From assembly GCA_032164245.1 (NCBI GenBank), contig JAVMKO010000002.1, forward strand, positions 55,585,840 to 55,649,839: DNA of 64,000 nt, given 5' to 3'. Both the position numbers and the translations under genes were made by a program. Below the pieces are notes generated by a model, which was given only the letters and a program-made list of their open reading frames with translations, ran no database searches and was not told the origin of the DNA. The DNA comes from Sternotherus odoratus. Taxonomy: Eukaryota > Chordata > Testudines > Kinosternidae. Of the stretch, positions 1 to 12,660 are shown piece after piece (position 1 is the stretch's first letter; every line of letters begins with the position of its first letter).

Positions 1-1273
1 GTTGAAGCACTTCTTGCTGCTGTCCAGGCTTCCCATGTAAGGGTTCATGAGCCACAGAAGTAAGGGGTACCAGGGTCACTATGGACATTTCAACATCCCA
101 CACTGGAATCTTCTAGTCTGGAAAGAAAGTCCCTGCCAGGCCAGTGTTCCTGAAGATGCATGAGTCATGCCCCTTCCCAGACCACCGCACGTTGATGTCA
201 GTGAAATGCCCATGGTGAGCCACAAGCGCCTGCAATACCCTAGAGGGGTACTCCTTTCTATGGATGTACACCATCACAAGATGATCTGGGGCCAAAATAG
301 AATGTGTGGTGCCATCTATTGGCCCACTGCAGTTATGGAATCCCATTGCCACAAAGCCGTCCACTATTTCATGCACATTGCCAAGATTCACAGTTCTTCA
401 TAGCCGGATGCATTAATGGCCCTGCACATTTGCATTACTGCAGTCCCATCAGTCAACTTCCTGTCTCCAAACTAGCTTGTGATCGAGCAGTAGCAGTCTG
501 GAGTCACCAGCTTCCACACAGCAATCACCATACGCTTCTCCACCGAGAGGGCAGTTCTCATTTAGTGTCCTTGCACTGCAGTGCTGGGTGAACTCTGCAC
601 ACAGTTCCTGGAAGGTGGCTCTCCACATCCAAAGTTCTGAAGCCACTTGGTTATCATCTCAGACCTGCATAACGATGTGATTCCCCCAGTCAGTGTTTGT
701 TTCCTAAGCCCAGAAGCGACGGTCCACTGTGTTCAGCTTCTCCATAAATGCCAAAAGTAATCTGGTGCGGTTTCTTTCCTTGGCACACAGTAGGTCAGGC
801 ACCTCAGACTCCTGTTCAGATTTGGAGCTCATCATATACTGCATGGCCATCCACAATGTCTTCATAACAGTCATGACAACAGTATAAAGCAGTGTAGGAC
901 CCATTCTTTCAGACAAAGATGGCGGGCGGAAAGTAAACAGGGGTCATTTAAAAGTGCTGTGAAATGCTGTAGGAAGCCCATGGAATACTGGGACCAAAAG
1001 AACTGCATCATGGGAAATTGAGCCCATGCCCATGATGCACTGTGAGCCACTCTGCCTTCCCACAATTCCTAGCTGCATAAAGTGGTGAGTAGCACAGTGG
1101 GACAGCTACCCATGGTGCACTGCTCTCGCTGTCAATGCTAGAGCACCAATTTTGGGTTCGATTCTGCTGATAGAAGGAGCATTGTCTGAACATGCACAAG
1201 CAATGATGCAATTATATCGGTTTTTGATTGTCGGTCTAACTTGCATCGACAAATCTCTGTAGTGTAGACAAGG
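1..1273 (-). mobile_element. Decayed PIF/Harbinger DNA transposon, truncated by window start
   Basis: The minus strand keeps broken reading frames over the whole stretch. A nuclease-like piece lies at 113-391, and shorter pieces further upstream (449-646, 704-916) may be the remains of the rest of the transposase and of the Myb/SANT-like protein that these elements also encode. The right end at about 1240-1273 (CTGTAGTGTAGACAAGGCCT) resembles the terminal sequence seen on many sauropsid Harbinger-type elements; that is recalled family knowledge, not computed. The left end is outside the window. Many stops and frame changes show that it is inactive. Confidence 0.6.
113..391 (-). pseudogene. 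Harbinger (HARBI1-like) nuclease fragment
   Basis: A 92-residue open stretch contains GFHNCSGPIDGTTHSILAPD near its start and FTDINVRWSGKGHDSCIFRN further on. The first resembles the GxxGxxDGT block around the first catalytic Asp of Harbinger DDE nucleases. The second resembles the block around the second catalytic Asp. It ends in GTFFPD and then shifts frame; sequence at 1-112 reads on in another frame. In living elements this enzyme works with a Myb-like partner to cut and move the transposon. Here it is a relic without a full catalytic triad in one frame. Confidence 0.65.
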
Positions 1274-2280
1274 CCTCAGATTAAGGTCTTATCCACAGGA
1301 TTTTCCTTCCTTTCCTTCCTTCTCAACATACTGACACATTAAAAAAAGCCTAAAACTAGCGCATCCCATTCATTCCTTTGATTTCTCTGAGGTGGGGAAT
1401 GTTAGGTGAAATATGTCTTATCACAGCAATGCCCAGGAATTCCATAACATACTGAAATAACCCTCTTGTGGAGCTCAATGCTATTGTAGGAAGATATACT
1501 GTATCCTACCAATCTGTCCCTGCTTTCAAGGTATTGTAAGACGTAGGACTCAGTCACTAAAATCAATTTATTTTAAACCTTAAAAAAGTGAAAAGCAGAA
1601 AAAGAGCAGCTATGAGTAGCCAGGTTTAGGTTATCATTAACAATAAATATCAAGAATTCTAAAGGTCTGGGGTTTTATACATGTCACTGAAACTTGATAT
1701 AACCTCAGCATCACCTTAAGTTAAACTTAACTTAAAAAATGTCTGCCTGACAAAAACCAGACAAGAGATCTATAATTTTGGCCACGAAATACAAAATTTT
1801 GGGTGTTGACTATCTCAGGCTGCTCCCTTCTAAAAAATATCCTGTCCTCAATATCTGCAAACCTTTGGATACCTTTGCACTTTGTTTGAAGTACTTGAAG
1901 TACCAGAAAGACAGCCTTGGTAATAAAGTTCACTGTCTAGCCACAAAAAAAAGTAAAGCATTATAAGTGACAAAGTTTTCCCAGACTGCCTGGAGTTTTG
2001 ATACCATAGTAATGGGTGTGGTATAAGTAGATGGATTATCCATCCTATCTATGTGCCTCAACCATATTTTCGGTAGAACACATTGTGACAGAATGTTGTA
2101 TTGTGTTCACACTCTAGACATTATTGAAATAATCTTTGCACACACCTTGTGAGATAGTGTTTGAAAACTAATAACACCACATGATGAAACATGTATAGCA
2201 AGATTATATGTAAAATTATCAACTGAAATTAAGTCTGAAATGTGTTTACTAGACAAGTCTGCATAAATCAGTTTCTCAAA
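1274..2280. other. Intergenic, no gene seen
   Basis: AT-rich sequence with only short chance reading frames. I see no terminal repeats or coding similarity. Confidence 0.5.
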
Positions 2281-3235
2281 GTCAAGAGACAAGCCAATGC
2301 CTCTAGTCAGGTGTCAGCAAGGTAATGGGAAATCAACTTATCAAGTAGCCATTCTTTGGCAAGGAAGGGGGGGCAGGAACAAACAGATCTGCATCTTAGT
2401 AAATAACAGCATGAAACCTTCACCACAAGACAACCTCCTTGTCTCCTTCCTCACAGAGGGAATAAACTTTATCCAGGAGTGACCCTCAAGAAAATGCATT
2501 TCAAATGGGGCCTGGAGTACAAAAATGAGGGGCAAAAACACCCAAAAGTCTCTCTCCCTATCCATCCCCCTCTTTCACCTAAGGAGATAAAAGAAATAGC
2601 CTTTGCACTTGGGCACAGATCCTGGACTGAGAATTTGGTCAGTAATGTTACTGTGAACATGTGTTAAAATATTTCACCTTGAACCAAGTTTAGTTTATTA
2701 TCTTTTGGTTACTAGAAAGCATTTTATCCTTATTTCTCATGTAACCATTTCTGACTTTAATGTCTTATACTTGTACTCACATAAAACATATCTCTTTTCA
2801 GTTAATAAACTTGTTTTATTCTTTAATCAAAATGAATTAAATGTCGTGTTTCAACTGAGTTGTGTGGGTAACTCCATTTAAAGCAGCAAATTGCTGGATA
2901 TTAATCCCCTTAGAGGGGCAAAAGACCTAAAATACCTGAACTATCCAGAAGAGGTTGGGACTGTGCAGAACACACATTTTGTGGGGAAATTCAGGACTGA
3001 GTGTGTGTTGAGGTCACTGTGAAAATGGTAACCAAGGCTGGTGGAAACCAGAGTGTGATTGGAATGTCCTATAGTGTGACTCTATACACAGATGTTTGGA
3101 GTGCAACTTGCATGCTGGCAAGCTGATTGTGAGCAACCTATATAGGGACCTACAACAGCAAAGCAGTGTGAGGCACCCAAGGTTGCGGGGTGGGGTGACA
3201 CAGCCCCTCATGGTTGCACCCCTGGGTGTCAGAGG
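2281..3235 (+). repeat. Possible LTR-type interspersed repeat
   Basis: The stretch has a T-rich lead into TTAATAAACTTGTTTT (about 2801-2816), which looks like a polyadenylation signal, followed by a G-rich downstream part ending in GGGGTGACACAGCCCCTCA. Layout and wording resemble retroelement LTRs that are frequent in turtles, but this rests on recall. No target duplication or paired copy was found, so the boundaries are soft. Confidence 0.3.
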
Positions 3236-4804
3236 GGTATTTCAAGTTACAAGCTTATTCAGTCTTTGATTTTTCTACTGAAACTGCCTGAAAATATTTA
3301 TTTAATAACAGTTGTGATGGCTACGGCTTACTCCTATCTATCTGAAACTGGATGGAAACCACCCACTCATTCCACACAGGACACTATCCTGTGGAACCTT
3401 TAGTTCCCTGCTAACACAGGCCAGATTTAAATGGGTGATCACAACATTCCATCTCCCTGGATCATCTGCAGAAATTAAACCTGGGACCTCTGGATCTAAA
3501 AATAAGATACTGTTCTCTTTGAGCTGAATGACCAAGGCTATTAACTTGCTGACTGCAGCAAGCTCATGAACCTCTACATGTGGACAAGCCATGTGCAAGA
3601 AGAGGAATTGGGGAGGGCTTCCAAACACACACACACAGTGAGAACGGGTCATATCCCCTTTCCAGTTCTTTATGCCAAGTCAAACATTTGTTTTAAGAAA
3701 AGTCTCTAGACACAAAGACCTTCTCTACACAAACGTTTTTCTTAAAAATCCCTACCATTATTTACAATAGTGGGGATGCTAACAGAGACATGGTGCTGGC
3801 ACCAAAGGTGTTTTAACCGCCACATTGTGGCCAGTGGCCTGTGCTGGCCACTGGAACTAGTATCAGTGGAGAAGCAACAATGTGTATTATAAGATGAAAA
3901 GGCTTGTGTATACCCACCCATTGAGTCTGTCTGTACTCAGCTCAGCTGGCCCACATTATGTGTTACACTGTGAACCCTGTCAGCTAGACACTAAATTGTA
4001 GTAACTTTCATAACTGAAGCAGGTAGCAGAGTTTAAGTATTTTTGTATGGGAGGGGCAGTGGGAGTGGAAGATAGAAAAGAAAGGATTTAAATAATGTCA
4101 TCCAAATCAGCTGTATTTTCTGTCTTTTTTAAAAACAGAGTCTGTTTCTTAAACACTTTGGTTCTATTGTCTTTGGCTCTATTCTGCTCTAACATAAAGG
4201 GAAAAAAATTGCTCTAGAGATGTCTGGCAACAGAAAATGGAAGACAAAAGTCCTCACTGATTATTTTAGGAAACAAATAAAAAAGGTTGAACAAGATGGT
4301 AATTAAAGTAAAATCATGAAAGCTCTTCATTCTGCAGGGTAAAAATAAAAAGTCTCCAAATCCCAGTTTAATATTTCTTGTCATGTAGGCTATCCAGCTC
4401 CAATGAATAGACAAAATGTTCTAGTTCCTCTCCCTTTGTGTACATATTTTTAATTCTCCTTCCTGCACTCACATTACAAAAGGTTGAGAAGTTGGAGGGA
4501 GTCTCATGCACAAAGGGTAGTTGCTGAACATTCTGCAGGCTATTAGGTTTTAAACCTATTTGAAATAATGAATTGTGATAGGTGGTAATTAAATATAAAA
4601 CAGTAGTTAACTTGATATTATTAATGAAACTGACCAAGAACAATTTCTTCAAAAGATTCATATTCACTTTTGCAGAACTTCCTTTGTAGGGGAAATATAA
4701 TTTTCTTCCGATTTCATACCTCTAGTATAAGCCAATCTTACAGGGCATATGCAATTTAGATGTGTAAGAATCCGAATGCTTTATGATCTATAATGTTATA
4801 ATAT
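3236..4804. other. Intergenic, one small hairpin
   Basis: No coding sequence recognised. A perfect 9-bp hairpin CCAGTGGCC/GGCCACTGG with a 6-base loop lies at 3831-3854, inside sequence near 3720-3950 that may be an old MITE (CTTCTCTACACA start). The rest is AT-rich. Confidence 0.4.
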
Positions 4805-5535
4805 GGGAATTATAGGATTGGCATAGGGGCTCTCTTCATCCAGTAGGGGGTCATCCCTGTTTACCCAGTGTGTGGAGTTTCTACACCCTGTCACACAATT
4901 GTCTAGATTCCCTGCTGGGTCACACAGTCACTATTGGGCACTCTGGCCCCCTAGGGCAGAGTGAAGCAAACAAGTGGTCTCTGTCCCCTCAGCCTCCTGG
5001 CCAGGGCAAACAAAGGCAGTCTGAGAGCTCCGACCTCATGGGCAGGGCGAAGGAAACAATCTATCAAAGATCCCTGTCAGCAACACCTAGTGGCAAGCGC
5101 AGAAGTGGTTTAGGGGAATCTGGGCCCACCCTACTCAACCGGCTTCTGACCCAGGGCCATATGCAGTAGGCAAAGTCCCTATTAAAGGTTCAATGTATTG
5201 ACTTCCGGCATATTCCTTGAGTCACTTCCTACCCTTAAGTCTGCCTCGGACATCTCCTTGGTTGGCAATGTCTTGACTTCCCTGTTGGTTTGTTCGGTCA
5301 GCTGGCCTTCTACAGCGAAGTCGGGTCCACAGCCTTGGCGGTCTGGAGTGGCAGTGGTTCTGCAGGTCCCTTCTTCCTCGCAGCACAGATTGAGCTGAAC
5401 AGTTGTCATTTATCTGTTTGCTCCACAGGAAGCATGTGCAGCAGGAATGAAGGGGCGTGGCCTTCTTGGCAAAAAGTGATGGGTTAACCCCCACTTGCCC
5501 CGTGCAGGGTTTATACACCCCCTCACAAGGATAAT
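4805..5535 (-). repeat. Probable retroelement LTR fragment
   Basis: GC-richer than its surroundings. On the minus strand it contains TGTATAAACCCTGCACGG (TATA-like, about 5500-5517) followed by a long non-coding body, as expected of an LTR read right to left. The open frames in it have no recognisable domain. Assignment to a turtle endogenous-retrovirus LTR family is from memory only. No target duplication was found. Confidence 0.35.
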
Positions 5536-6251
5536 TGTAGAACTCCTGCATTAGTTATTCCTACTAATGAGAAACACACTTGCCTGTGTCATAGATAATT
5601 TTGTCCTATTTGATATGAGCAATTAGATATTTCATCTTATTTAAATCATGGGAAAATCTCCCAAGACTTGAGGAATCATTCCAAAATGGAGAAAAGCAAT
5701 GACGCATGTACTGCAGATTTGTTCTTTGCAGGGACCTACTGGATTCTCACTCTTCAATATCTAGGATGCTAAAAAATGCTAAATTAACTCTTATTACAAG
5801 ATCTTGGGCCAAGAAGTGACTATATTTTTATATCAACAAAGAGTCCTGTGGCACCTTATAGATTAACAGATGTATTAGAGCATAAGCTTTCATGGATGAA
5901 TACCCACTTCTGCAGATGCATGTAGTAGAAATGACCAGAGGCAGGTATAAATATGCAGGCAGGAATCAGGCTAGAGATAATGAGGTTAGTTCAATCAAGG
6001 AGGATGAGGCTCTCTTCTAGCAGTTGATCTGGAGGTGTGAACACCAAGGGAGGAGAAACTGCTTTTGTAGTTGGCTAGCTAGTCACAGTCTTTGTTTAAT
6101 CCTAAAATGATGGTATCAAATTTGCAAATGAACTGAAGCTCAGCAGTTTCTCTTTGCAATTTGGTCTTGAAGGTTTTTTTTGCTGCAGGATGGCTACTTT
6201 TAAATCTGCTATAGTGTGTCCAGGGAGATTGAAGTGTTCTCCGACAGGTTT

Positions 6252-6689
6252 TTATAGATTGCTGTTCCTAATATCTGATTTGTGTCCATTTATCCTTTTA
6301 CATAGGGACTGTCCAGTTTGACCAATGTACATAGCAGAGGGGCATTGCTGGCACATAATGGCGTACATTACATTGGTGGACATGCAGGTGAATGAACCGA
6401 TGATGGTGTGGCTGATTTGGTTAGGTCCTGTGATGGTGTCATTGATGTGGATATGTGGGCAGAATTGGCATCGAGGTTTGTTGCATGGATTGGTTCCTGA
6501 GTTAGAGTTGCTACAGTGTGGTGTGTAGTTGGTGGTGAGAATATGCTTCAGGTTGGTGGGTTTGTCTGTGGGCAAGGACTGGCCTGCATCCCAAGGCCTG
6601 TGAAAGTGAGAGTCATTGTCCAGGATGGGTTGTAGATTATTGATGATGTGTTGGAGAGGTTTTAGCTGAGGACTGTAGGTGATGGCCAA
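6252..6689 (-). pseudogene. Penelope C-terminal GIY-YIG endonuclease domain
   Basis: 145 residues are open. A C-x2-C pair (RCQFCPHIH) precedes the endonuclease core, which starts VMYAIMCQQCPSAMYIGQTG and continues SLCKRINGHKSDI. The Y...YIG motif, the Arg and the His of the family are visible. In Penelope elements this nuclease nicks the target so that reverse transcription can be primed there. The piece is separated by frame changes from the reverse transcriptase upstream (higher coordinates), so no complete polyprotein can be made. Confidence 0.85.
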
Positions 6690-6871
6690 TGGTGTTCTGT
6701 TGTTTTCTTTCTTGGGCGTGTCTCGCAGCCGGAGGCTTCTGGGTACATGTCTGGCTCTGTTGATCTGTGTCCTTATTTCCTCATGCGGGTATTGTAGTTT
6801 TGAGAATGCTTGGTGAAGATCTTGTAGGTGTTGGTCTCTGTCTGAGGGATTGGAGCAAATGTGGTTGTACC

Positions 6872-7584
6872 TCAGCGCTTAGCTGTAGATAATGGATCGT
6901 GTGGTGTGTCTGGGATGGAAGCTGAAGGCATGAAGGTAGACATAGCAGTGGTGAGTTTTCGGTTTAGGGTGGTGTTAATGTGTCTGTCACTTATTTGCAC
7001 CGTGGTGTCTAGGAAGTGGACCTCCCATGTAGACTGGTCCAGGCTGAGGTTGATGGTGGGTTGGAAGCTATTGAAATCGTGGTGGAATTCTTCCAGAGCT
7101 TCTTTCCCACGGGTCATCCAGGTAGCATAGGTAGAGAAGGGGCATGAGTGGACGAGAGCTGAGGAAGCGTTGTTCCAGGTCAGCCATAAAAATGTTGGCA
7201 TATTGTGGGGCAATGCGGGTGCCCATAGCGGTGCCACTGGTCTGGAGGTATATATTGTCACCAAATTTGAAATAATTGTGCATGAGGATAAAGTCACAGA
7301 GCTCAGCGACCAGTTGTGCTGTGGCATCATCAGGGACACTGTTCCTAACAGCTTGTATTCCATCTGTGTGTGGGATGTTAGTGTTGAGAGCCACTGCATC
7401 CATGGTGGCTAGGTTGGTGTTTTCTGGTAGATCACCAATGCACTGTAGTTTTCTCAGGAAGTCAGTGGTGTCATGGAGATAGCTGGGAGTGCTGGTGGCG
7501 TAGGATCTGAGTGCACATATCTGGACAGTCCTTCAGTGCCAATGCCTGAGATGATGGGGTGTCCAGAATTTTCAGGTTTGTAGA
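6872..7584 (-). pseudogene. Penelope reverse transcriptase fragment
   Basis: Two overlapping minus-strand frames (7068-7403 and 6872-7399) together cover the palm region. The first has LNTNIPHTDGIQAVRN, SGTAMGTRIAPQYANIFMAD and the catalytic LLYLCYLDD; it loses frame right after YLDD. The second then continues with GKEALEEFHHDFNSF and LSLDQSTWEVHFLDTTVQI. Upstream sequence up to 7584 still shows ISGIGTEGLS in a broken frame. The order and motifs are those of Penelope reverse transcriptases. Truncated at the 5' insertion end and frameshifted. Confidence 0.85.
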
Positions 7585-7597
7585 TATATTTTTATAT

Positions 7598-10500
7598 GTT
7601 TTTATATGCTGTTCAATATTATTCACATTTTAGTTGAGTGCTCTCCTACTTTGGCTCTGATCTTAGACTGTCTGAAGGGCATTTGATAAAACCTAGGCTG
7701 TGGGGAAGGGGTATGCAAATTTGCCAATTGCAACTTCCTCCTCTAGATACTGATCCATCTGGGTATCAGTCTGGTCCCTGGCATAAATCAGAATAGCCTG
7801 AAGACCTCTTTAAATTACACTAGCAGAAAATGACCCACAGGGAAGTTATGACAGCAGAGGGTCACCAAGGCAAAGAGACACCTTAGCCATCCCCTACCCC
7901 CCTTCCTCCCCCCGCTTAGGCTTTGGCCACGCCATCTACAAAGAGCCTCCTCGTTGCATAAAACTTATTTACAAAGATGTAATTAATTAATAGGATTTGT
8001 CCACCGATACCCAACACCCTGGCTGTACAATTCCAGTTACAATTTTCTTTCATAGCTGCTCGCGCTCTGTGCAGCCACTTCCCCAGCAGCTAAAAGCAAA
8101 TAGAAAAATCCCTTAAAACTGAATAACGGTTCAACTTTTTAAAGAAAGGAGCTGCTGAAGGCAAAAGCATTTTCTGGATTCCAAGGATGTAGACTGAACA
8201 ATGAGAACTTGAGACACAGCAGCATCTGCATGTCAATATTTCACCAGCAATGCAAATCTTTTCTGTGCCTTGTGGAAGCCCAGAAGAGTCTGTGGCTGGT
8301 ACACATGCATGTACACCTAGAGAAGGTATGTAAGAATAGCTCTGGTTTTACTGAATCCCACCCCAAAAATATCATATTCTCATCTGGTAAGCATTTCACA
8401 GGATTGTGAGCATCTCTATTCCCCTTTCTTCACTGATACCATTGTCAGTTCCTTCTTTGCTCCCAGATCCTCCCAATAACGCTATTGCTCTTACCTTCCA
8501 CTATCCTGTGTGTCTATTCGACATTTGCTTACATTGACTGCTTTGTACCTCCCCTACAGACAAACTACAATTTTCACTATGGTTAATTCCCATAACTTGC
8601 ACGTATACACATTAAATATAAACAGTCACCTTTCCCCAGTATCATGCTATGCTCTTTTGGTAACCCTCATGAGGCTTGCAAGCGGAGTCTTGGTTCCCTG
8701 CAGGATTAGAGCAGGACTGATAGGGAATCAGCCTTTTATCTGTATAATTTCCAAAAAGATCAACATTTAGTTATCATTAGAATGTAAATGTCACAATTAT
8801 ATGAAACTGGCACATCAGGACAGAACACATCTTTTCATCTTTGAGAGCATTTCTACATAATGTGACATTTTGATAACATTTGAGGATTTTTTTTTAAAAA
8901 ATGTAACTCTCAGTTTTTCTGTCTTTGTGTAAATAGGCTGCTTCCCACCTGCTAAAATAACATTAAAAATAAACTTGTTTCTGGGAGATACTTTTCTTTT
9001 AAATAGACTTCATCGTCAATTTAGTTCTTTTATTTAATCTGTTTCCCAGAGCAAGAAGAGAGGACTTATTTTGAATTAATGGATATGGAGTAAATTCGGC
9101 ATCAGAACTTGTTTCTACATCTTCTCAAATTGCTAACGTACCACAGCAAAGGTAGACTGCCGGGGAGTGCGGGAATAGAGGAGCTATATGAGAAAGATAG
9201 AATCTGTTAAAACAGTTATTCCCTTTAAAAAATAAAGCAGTTTCCATTTCAGTGGTTTCTGTTTAAGCCTGTGAATCTAGTATTAAAGCTTAATGTACCA
9301 TTGCCTGTAGCAAGGACACAATCATCTGGTTATCTGGACAATTTCTTTATTTTTGCTCCTGGCATCAAACCTAAATTGGACCAGAATCTACTATTTTCTA
9401 ATGCTTTTATTTGGACTAAATGTATGTCATTATATCATATGTTGATGCAAAAATCTAAGGTCTAAGTAAACTGACAACATTCTAAATTAGAGAGAGCAGC
9501 ACATTTAATCAAAGCTATTATTGGTGGCAAACCATCTCTGTGATTTTCCCCAAATTTTCAAGCCTACCAGCATAGTATAATTCAATGGAGAAGTTATAAG
9601 AGACAATGTCAGATAGTTTTATCTACCTTAAATACTATTGTGCTCTAGTTAGAATCTTCTCCTAGAAATAGCTATGTGGGGTTTGTTGGTTTTAATGCAC
9701 CAATAACTTGCACATTCTAAAACAGTTGTGGGAATATGGTTTTTTTTAATTTGCGGGCTCCACAAAATCAATACACTTCTGTTGGTGCAATTGAGTAAAG
9801 ACTATTCTGAGACCGATACTGACAAAAATTAATACTGGTGCCTGAACTAAGATGGTTTGGCACGATAAAGTTATCTCTAGATTTAAGGTGGTTTTGCTGA
9901 ACAAAAATAGGCAGGGCCAGTTTTAGACTGTCTTCAAAACACAGGAAAAAAACAATGAAGATTTGCCAAATGTAAACAGGACAACAATGAAAAAAGTTAA
10001 AGATTTTAGTTTTGGTCTAGTAGGTATTATAAATAACTGGAGGAAAAAATACCTCAATAACCTCTAAACTTTACACTCTGTGTGAGAGAACTGAGCACTC
10101 AGGAATTTAAAGACAGACATCCTGCAGTGTAGCCAAAGGAGTGCCTGATTCCCACACCTGCCGAAGTGCTTAGGTCCTGACCTCAAGAAACCACCTCTAG
10201 GGTGAGAAGATAGTTTGTGTTGGATGCTCATTCAAGCCTTGTTCACTCTCTTAAGGCTGTCTACAATGAGGAGACAATAGGCAGCTGGACTGAAACTTCC
10301 ATATTTCACACTGAACATAGGAACTAGGTGATGGGAACAGTATCAATTCCTGCTGACTCTGCAATGACCAAATGACCAAATGACCAAAACCCAGTGATCA
10401 AGAGAAGAAGGGGTCTATTGACCATTACCCCAGAGGCCGCAGACTATAAGCACTATTTTAGTGTTCTTTTACAGTAAAGATAAATAGAACTGTGCTAATA

Positions 10501-10934
10501 GTTATACTCCATCAGACTAACTTACCTCAGGAGAAGCTAATGAGTTCTGATGGGCATAATTATCAATGTAAAGGACAGAATATATATGCAATAACACATG
10601 ACACTGGATGTAGTTATTCCAGAAGTCCAGGCACTTCGGCTGCACAGGGCAAATGCTCTAAGTCACCTATTGGTTATTATAACATGTTAAGTTATGTTTT
10701 TTAAACTATAAACAGAGCCCTGTCTCCAGTGGTGGGACTGGATCTCTGCCAAACAGAATCTTTTGTACATAAAGACACATTTTATAAATCAAACATAGCT
10801 ATAAAAATTCACAACTTTCCTCCCCCCAAAATGTTTTCCATTTTCCAAAGTGGAGGGAGCAAGAATAGTATCCAAAACAACTGTTAACTCTTTTTTTGAA
10901 CTTAACTAAAATTCAAGCTGACTGTTTCAAGTTA
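7598..10934. other. Intergenic, no gene seen
   Basis: About 3.3 kb of mostly AT-rich sequence. Reading frames are short and lack codon structure or domain similarity. A triplicated ATGACCAA at about 10364-10387 is the only local repeat noticed. Confidence 0.5.
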
Positions 10935-11070
10935 ATAAGTATTACAGCTGGGAAAACTAAGGCAAGAAGGTTAAGTGACTTGCCTAAGGTGACAGAGCGA
11001 TTCAATGTAGGAGATGGGATGAGGGCTCTGAAATTCCTGTCTCACAGCCCTGTGCAGAAAACACCTGTAT
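10935..11070 (-). repeat. MIR-type SINE fragment
   Basis: The plus strand reads TACAGCTGGGAAAACTAAGG, then TTAAGTGACTTGCCTAAGGT and GACAGAGCGATTC. This is the reverse complement of the MIR/CORE-SINE central part, well diverged. Ancient amniote repeat without coding capacity. Confidence 0.7.
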
Positions 11071-11849
11071 TTTAAACAGTGTCTTTCATAAATCAACATT
11101 TACAGACCGACTGCCCTGACTGTTCATCTTCAACCGTCCAAAAATCGAGAGCTCTGGTTAAGCTTTTTCTGTTGAAAAGGTATTTCAATAACTTCCATTT
11201 TTCAAAACACATTTGTGTGAATAGAATATTAACACTGTGTTCTAAAGCATTCAAAAATCAGGACATTTGACAATTATGGATAAAGATGTACCCTAGCTCA
11301 GCCTTCTTGCATGTTCTTTATGCTAGTGTATGATCACGCAATTAAAGACTCCAGTTCTCTAACTATAAAGAATATGCTAAAGTTCCAGTTTATGGTTAAC
11401 TACGCATGGCATTCCAGTTTGTTTTGTATTAGACCTTTTTTGATGTGACCGTTTGTTCAGAGACCACATCTCTTATCCCATGTGTGTGGCAGAACTGCCT
11501 AGTTTCTGCTGCTCTCTGTGCATTCCACGCCTGCTGAGTGGCAGGATTTTCCTTTGAGATAATTATTCCTTGGCTTTATTAAACTCTGGTAACTTCAACA
11601 GAATAGCTGCTATTTGTTGCAACACTGTGCTTGAGATTTGAGACACAAAACTCTCTAGAAATTCAAAGGTTAATTTACCCACAGCTACTCTAACGTGACC
11701 ATATCATGTTAAAAGGGATGAAAATTTTGCCACAAAATGAAATACTATTTATGAGGAAGGAAAACAAGTAATAATTCATATGGAAATGTTCTTTTGCATT
11801 ATCAAATGTCTCAGCTTACACATGTAAATGTTCTGCCCATCAGAATTGG
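11071..11849. other. Intergenic, no gene seen
   Basis: AT-rich unique-looking sequence. No recognisable repeat or coding region. Confidence 0.45.
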
Positions 11850-12460
11850 CAGCAACAAGGGCTGGGTTCAGTACCTAGGGGTTCCGCTCCAATAACACAA
11901 TGCAAAACCGATTCGAGTCCCCACCCAGTGACCTGGGACAAATATATACCACCCCCTGGGCGCCTCTAAGGGGCAATTCTTCCCCTCTCGCAAGCACAGA
12001 GTCTGAGTGTAGCGGAAGCCTTTTAATAACAGAGAGAAACAATGTGGCATTATGTTGGGGAAACACCACAAATAGGATTCATATCACAAACCAGGAGCAA
12101 AAAAACCCACCCCAAGCAAATTGGGCTGTGTCCTTTCCCTTTGGTTCTTGAGCCTAGCAACCCAAAAATCACCCAAAGTCCCAAAAGTCCAACAGCCCCA
12201 AAGTCTGTGTCCCTGGTCAGTGCAGCCCCAGAGTTCAAAAGTTCATCTGCAGAATTTAACCCCCCCCCCCCCCCCCAGCCTGTGTGGACATGGGGGGGGG
12301 GGAGGTAAAGGGGCACCTGATGTGGTCGGACGGCTGACTGCCCCACCTCTCTGTGGGATTCTGCTGCAGCCTTCACCACAAGCTGTTCCTCTCCGCCAGC
12401 TGCTCCTCTCCGGTAGCCATCCTGCGAGCTGCTCCTCAATATAGCTTCAGGCCCCCCTAC
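11850..12460 (-). repeat. Probable retroelement LTR fragment with C17/G11 tract
   Basis: A GC-richer block beginning near GGGTTCAGTACCTAGGGGTT and ending near the Penelope target site. Its wording matches, from memory, a turtle endogenous-retrovirus LTR in reverse orientation; TTATTAAAAGG on the minus strand near 12025 could be a weak polyadenylation signal. It contains a 17-base C run (12260-12276) and an 11-base G run (12292-12302). No target duplication was identified, so the boundaries are approximate. Confidence 0.35.
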
Positions 12461-12480
12461 TACTTAACACAGTACTCAGT

Positions 12481-12648
12481 TAATTGGACTAACCTTTTCA
12501 CCTCCCCCCTGGCTCTTACCTACTTTTCTATAACTGCCTGTTTGTGAACACTTCTACTGCCTGCATCCGACGAAGTGGGTATTAGCCCACGAAAGCTCAT
12601 GCTTCAAAACTTTATAGTTAGTCTTTAAGGTGCCACAGGACTTTGTTA
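12481..12648 (+). mobile_element. Short 3' end of a Penelope element
   Basis: A 168-bp insertion flanked by a perfect 12-bp duplication ACAGTACTCAGT (12469-12480 and 12649-12660). It contains GACGAAGTGGGTATTAGCCC, ACGAAAGCTCATGCTTCAAA and AAGGTGCCACAGGACTTTGT, matching the 3' end of the longer Penelope at 5834-7584 in the other orientation. A strongly 5'-truncated copy with no coding region. Confidence 0.88.
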
Positions 12649-12660
12649 ACAGTACTCAGT

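Larger units (their letters stand above)
5834..7584 (-). mobile_element. 5'-truncated Penelope-like retroelement
   Basis: A 1751-bp insertion flanked by a perfect 13-bp direct repeat TATATTTTTATAT at 5821-5833 and 7585-7597, taken as the target-site duplication. The minus strand reads reverse transcriptase and then a GIY-YIG endonuclease, the defining order of Penelope elements. The 3' end (about 5834-5900 on this strand) contains AGGTGCCACAGGACTCTTTG, also found in the short copy at 12481-12648. The 5' end stops inside the RT domain, so most of the N-terminal part is missing. Frameshifts make it inactive. Confidence 0.9.

Noticed and set aside
10364..10387. Triplicated ATGACCAA
   Set aside because: Too short to be more than slippage.
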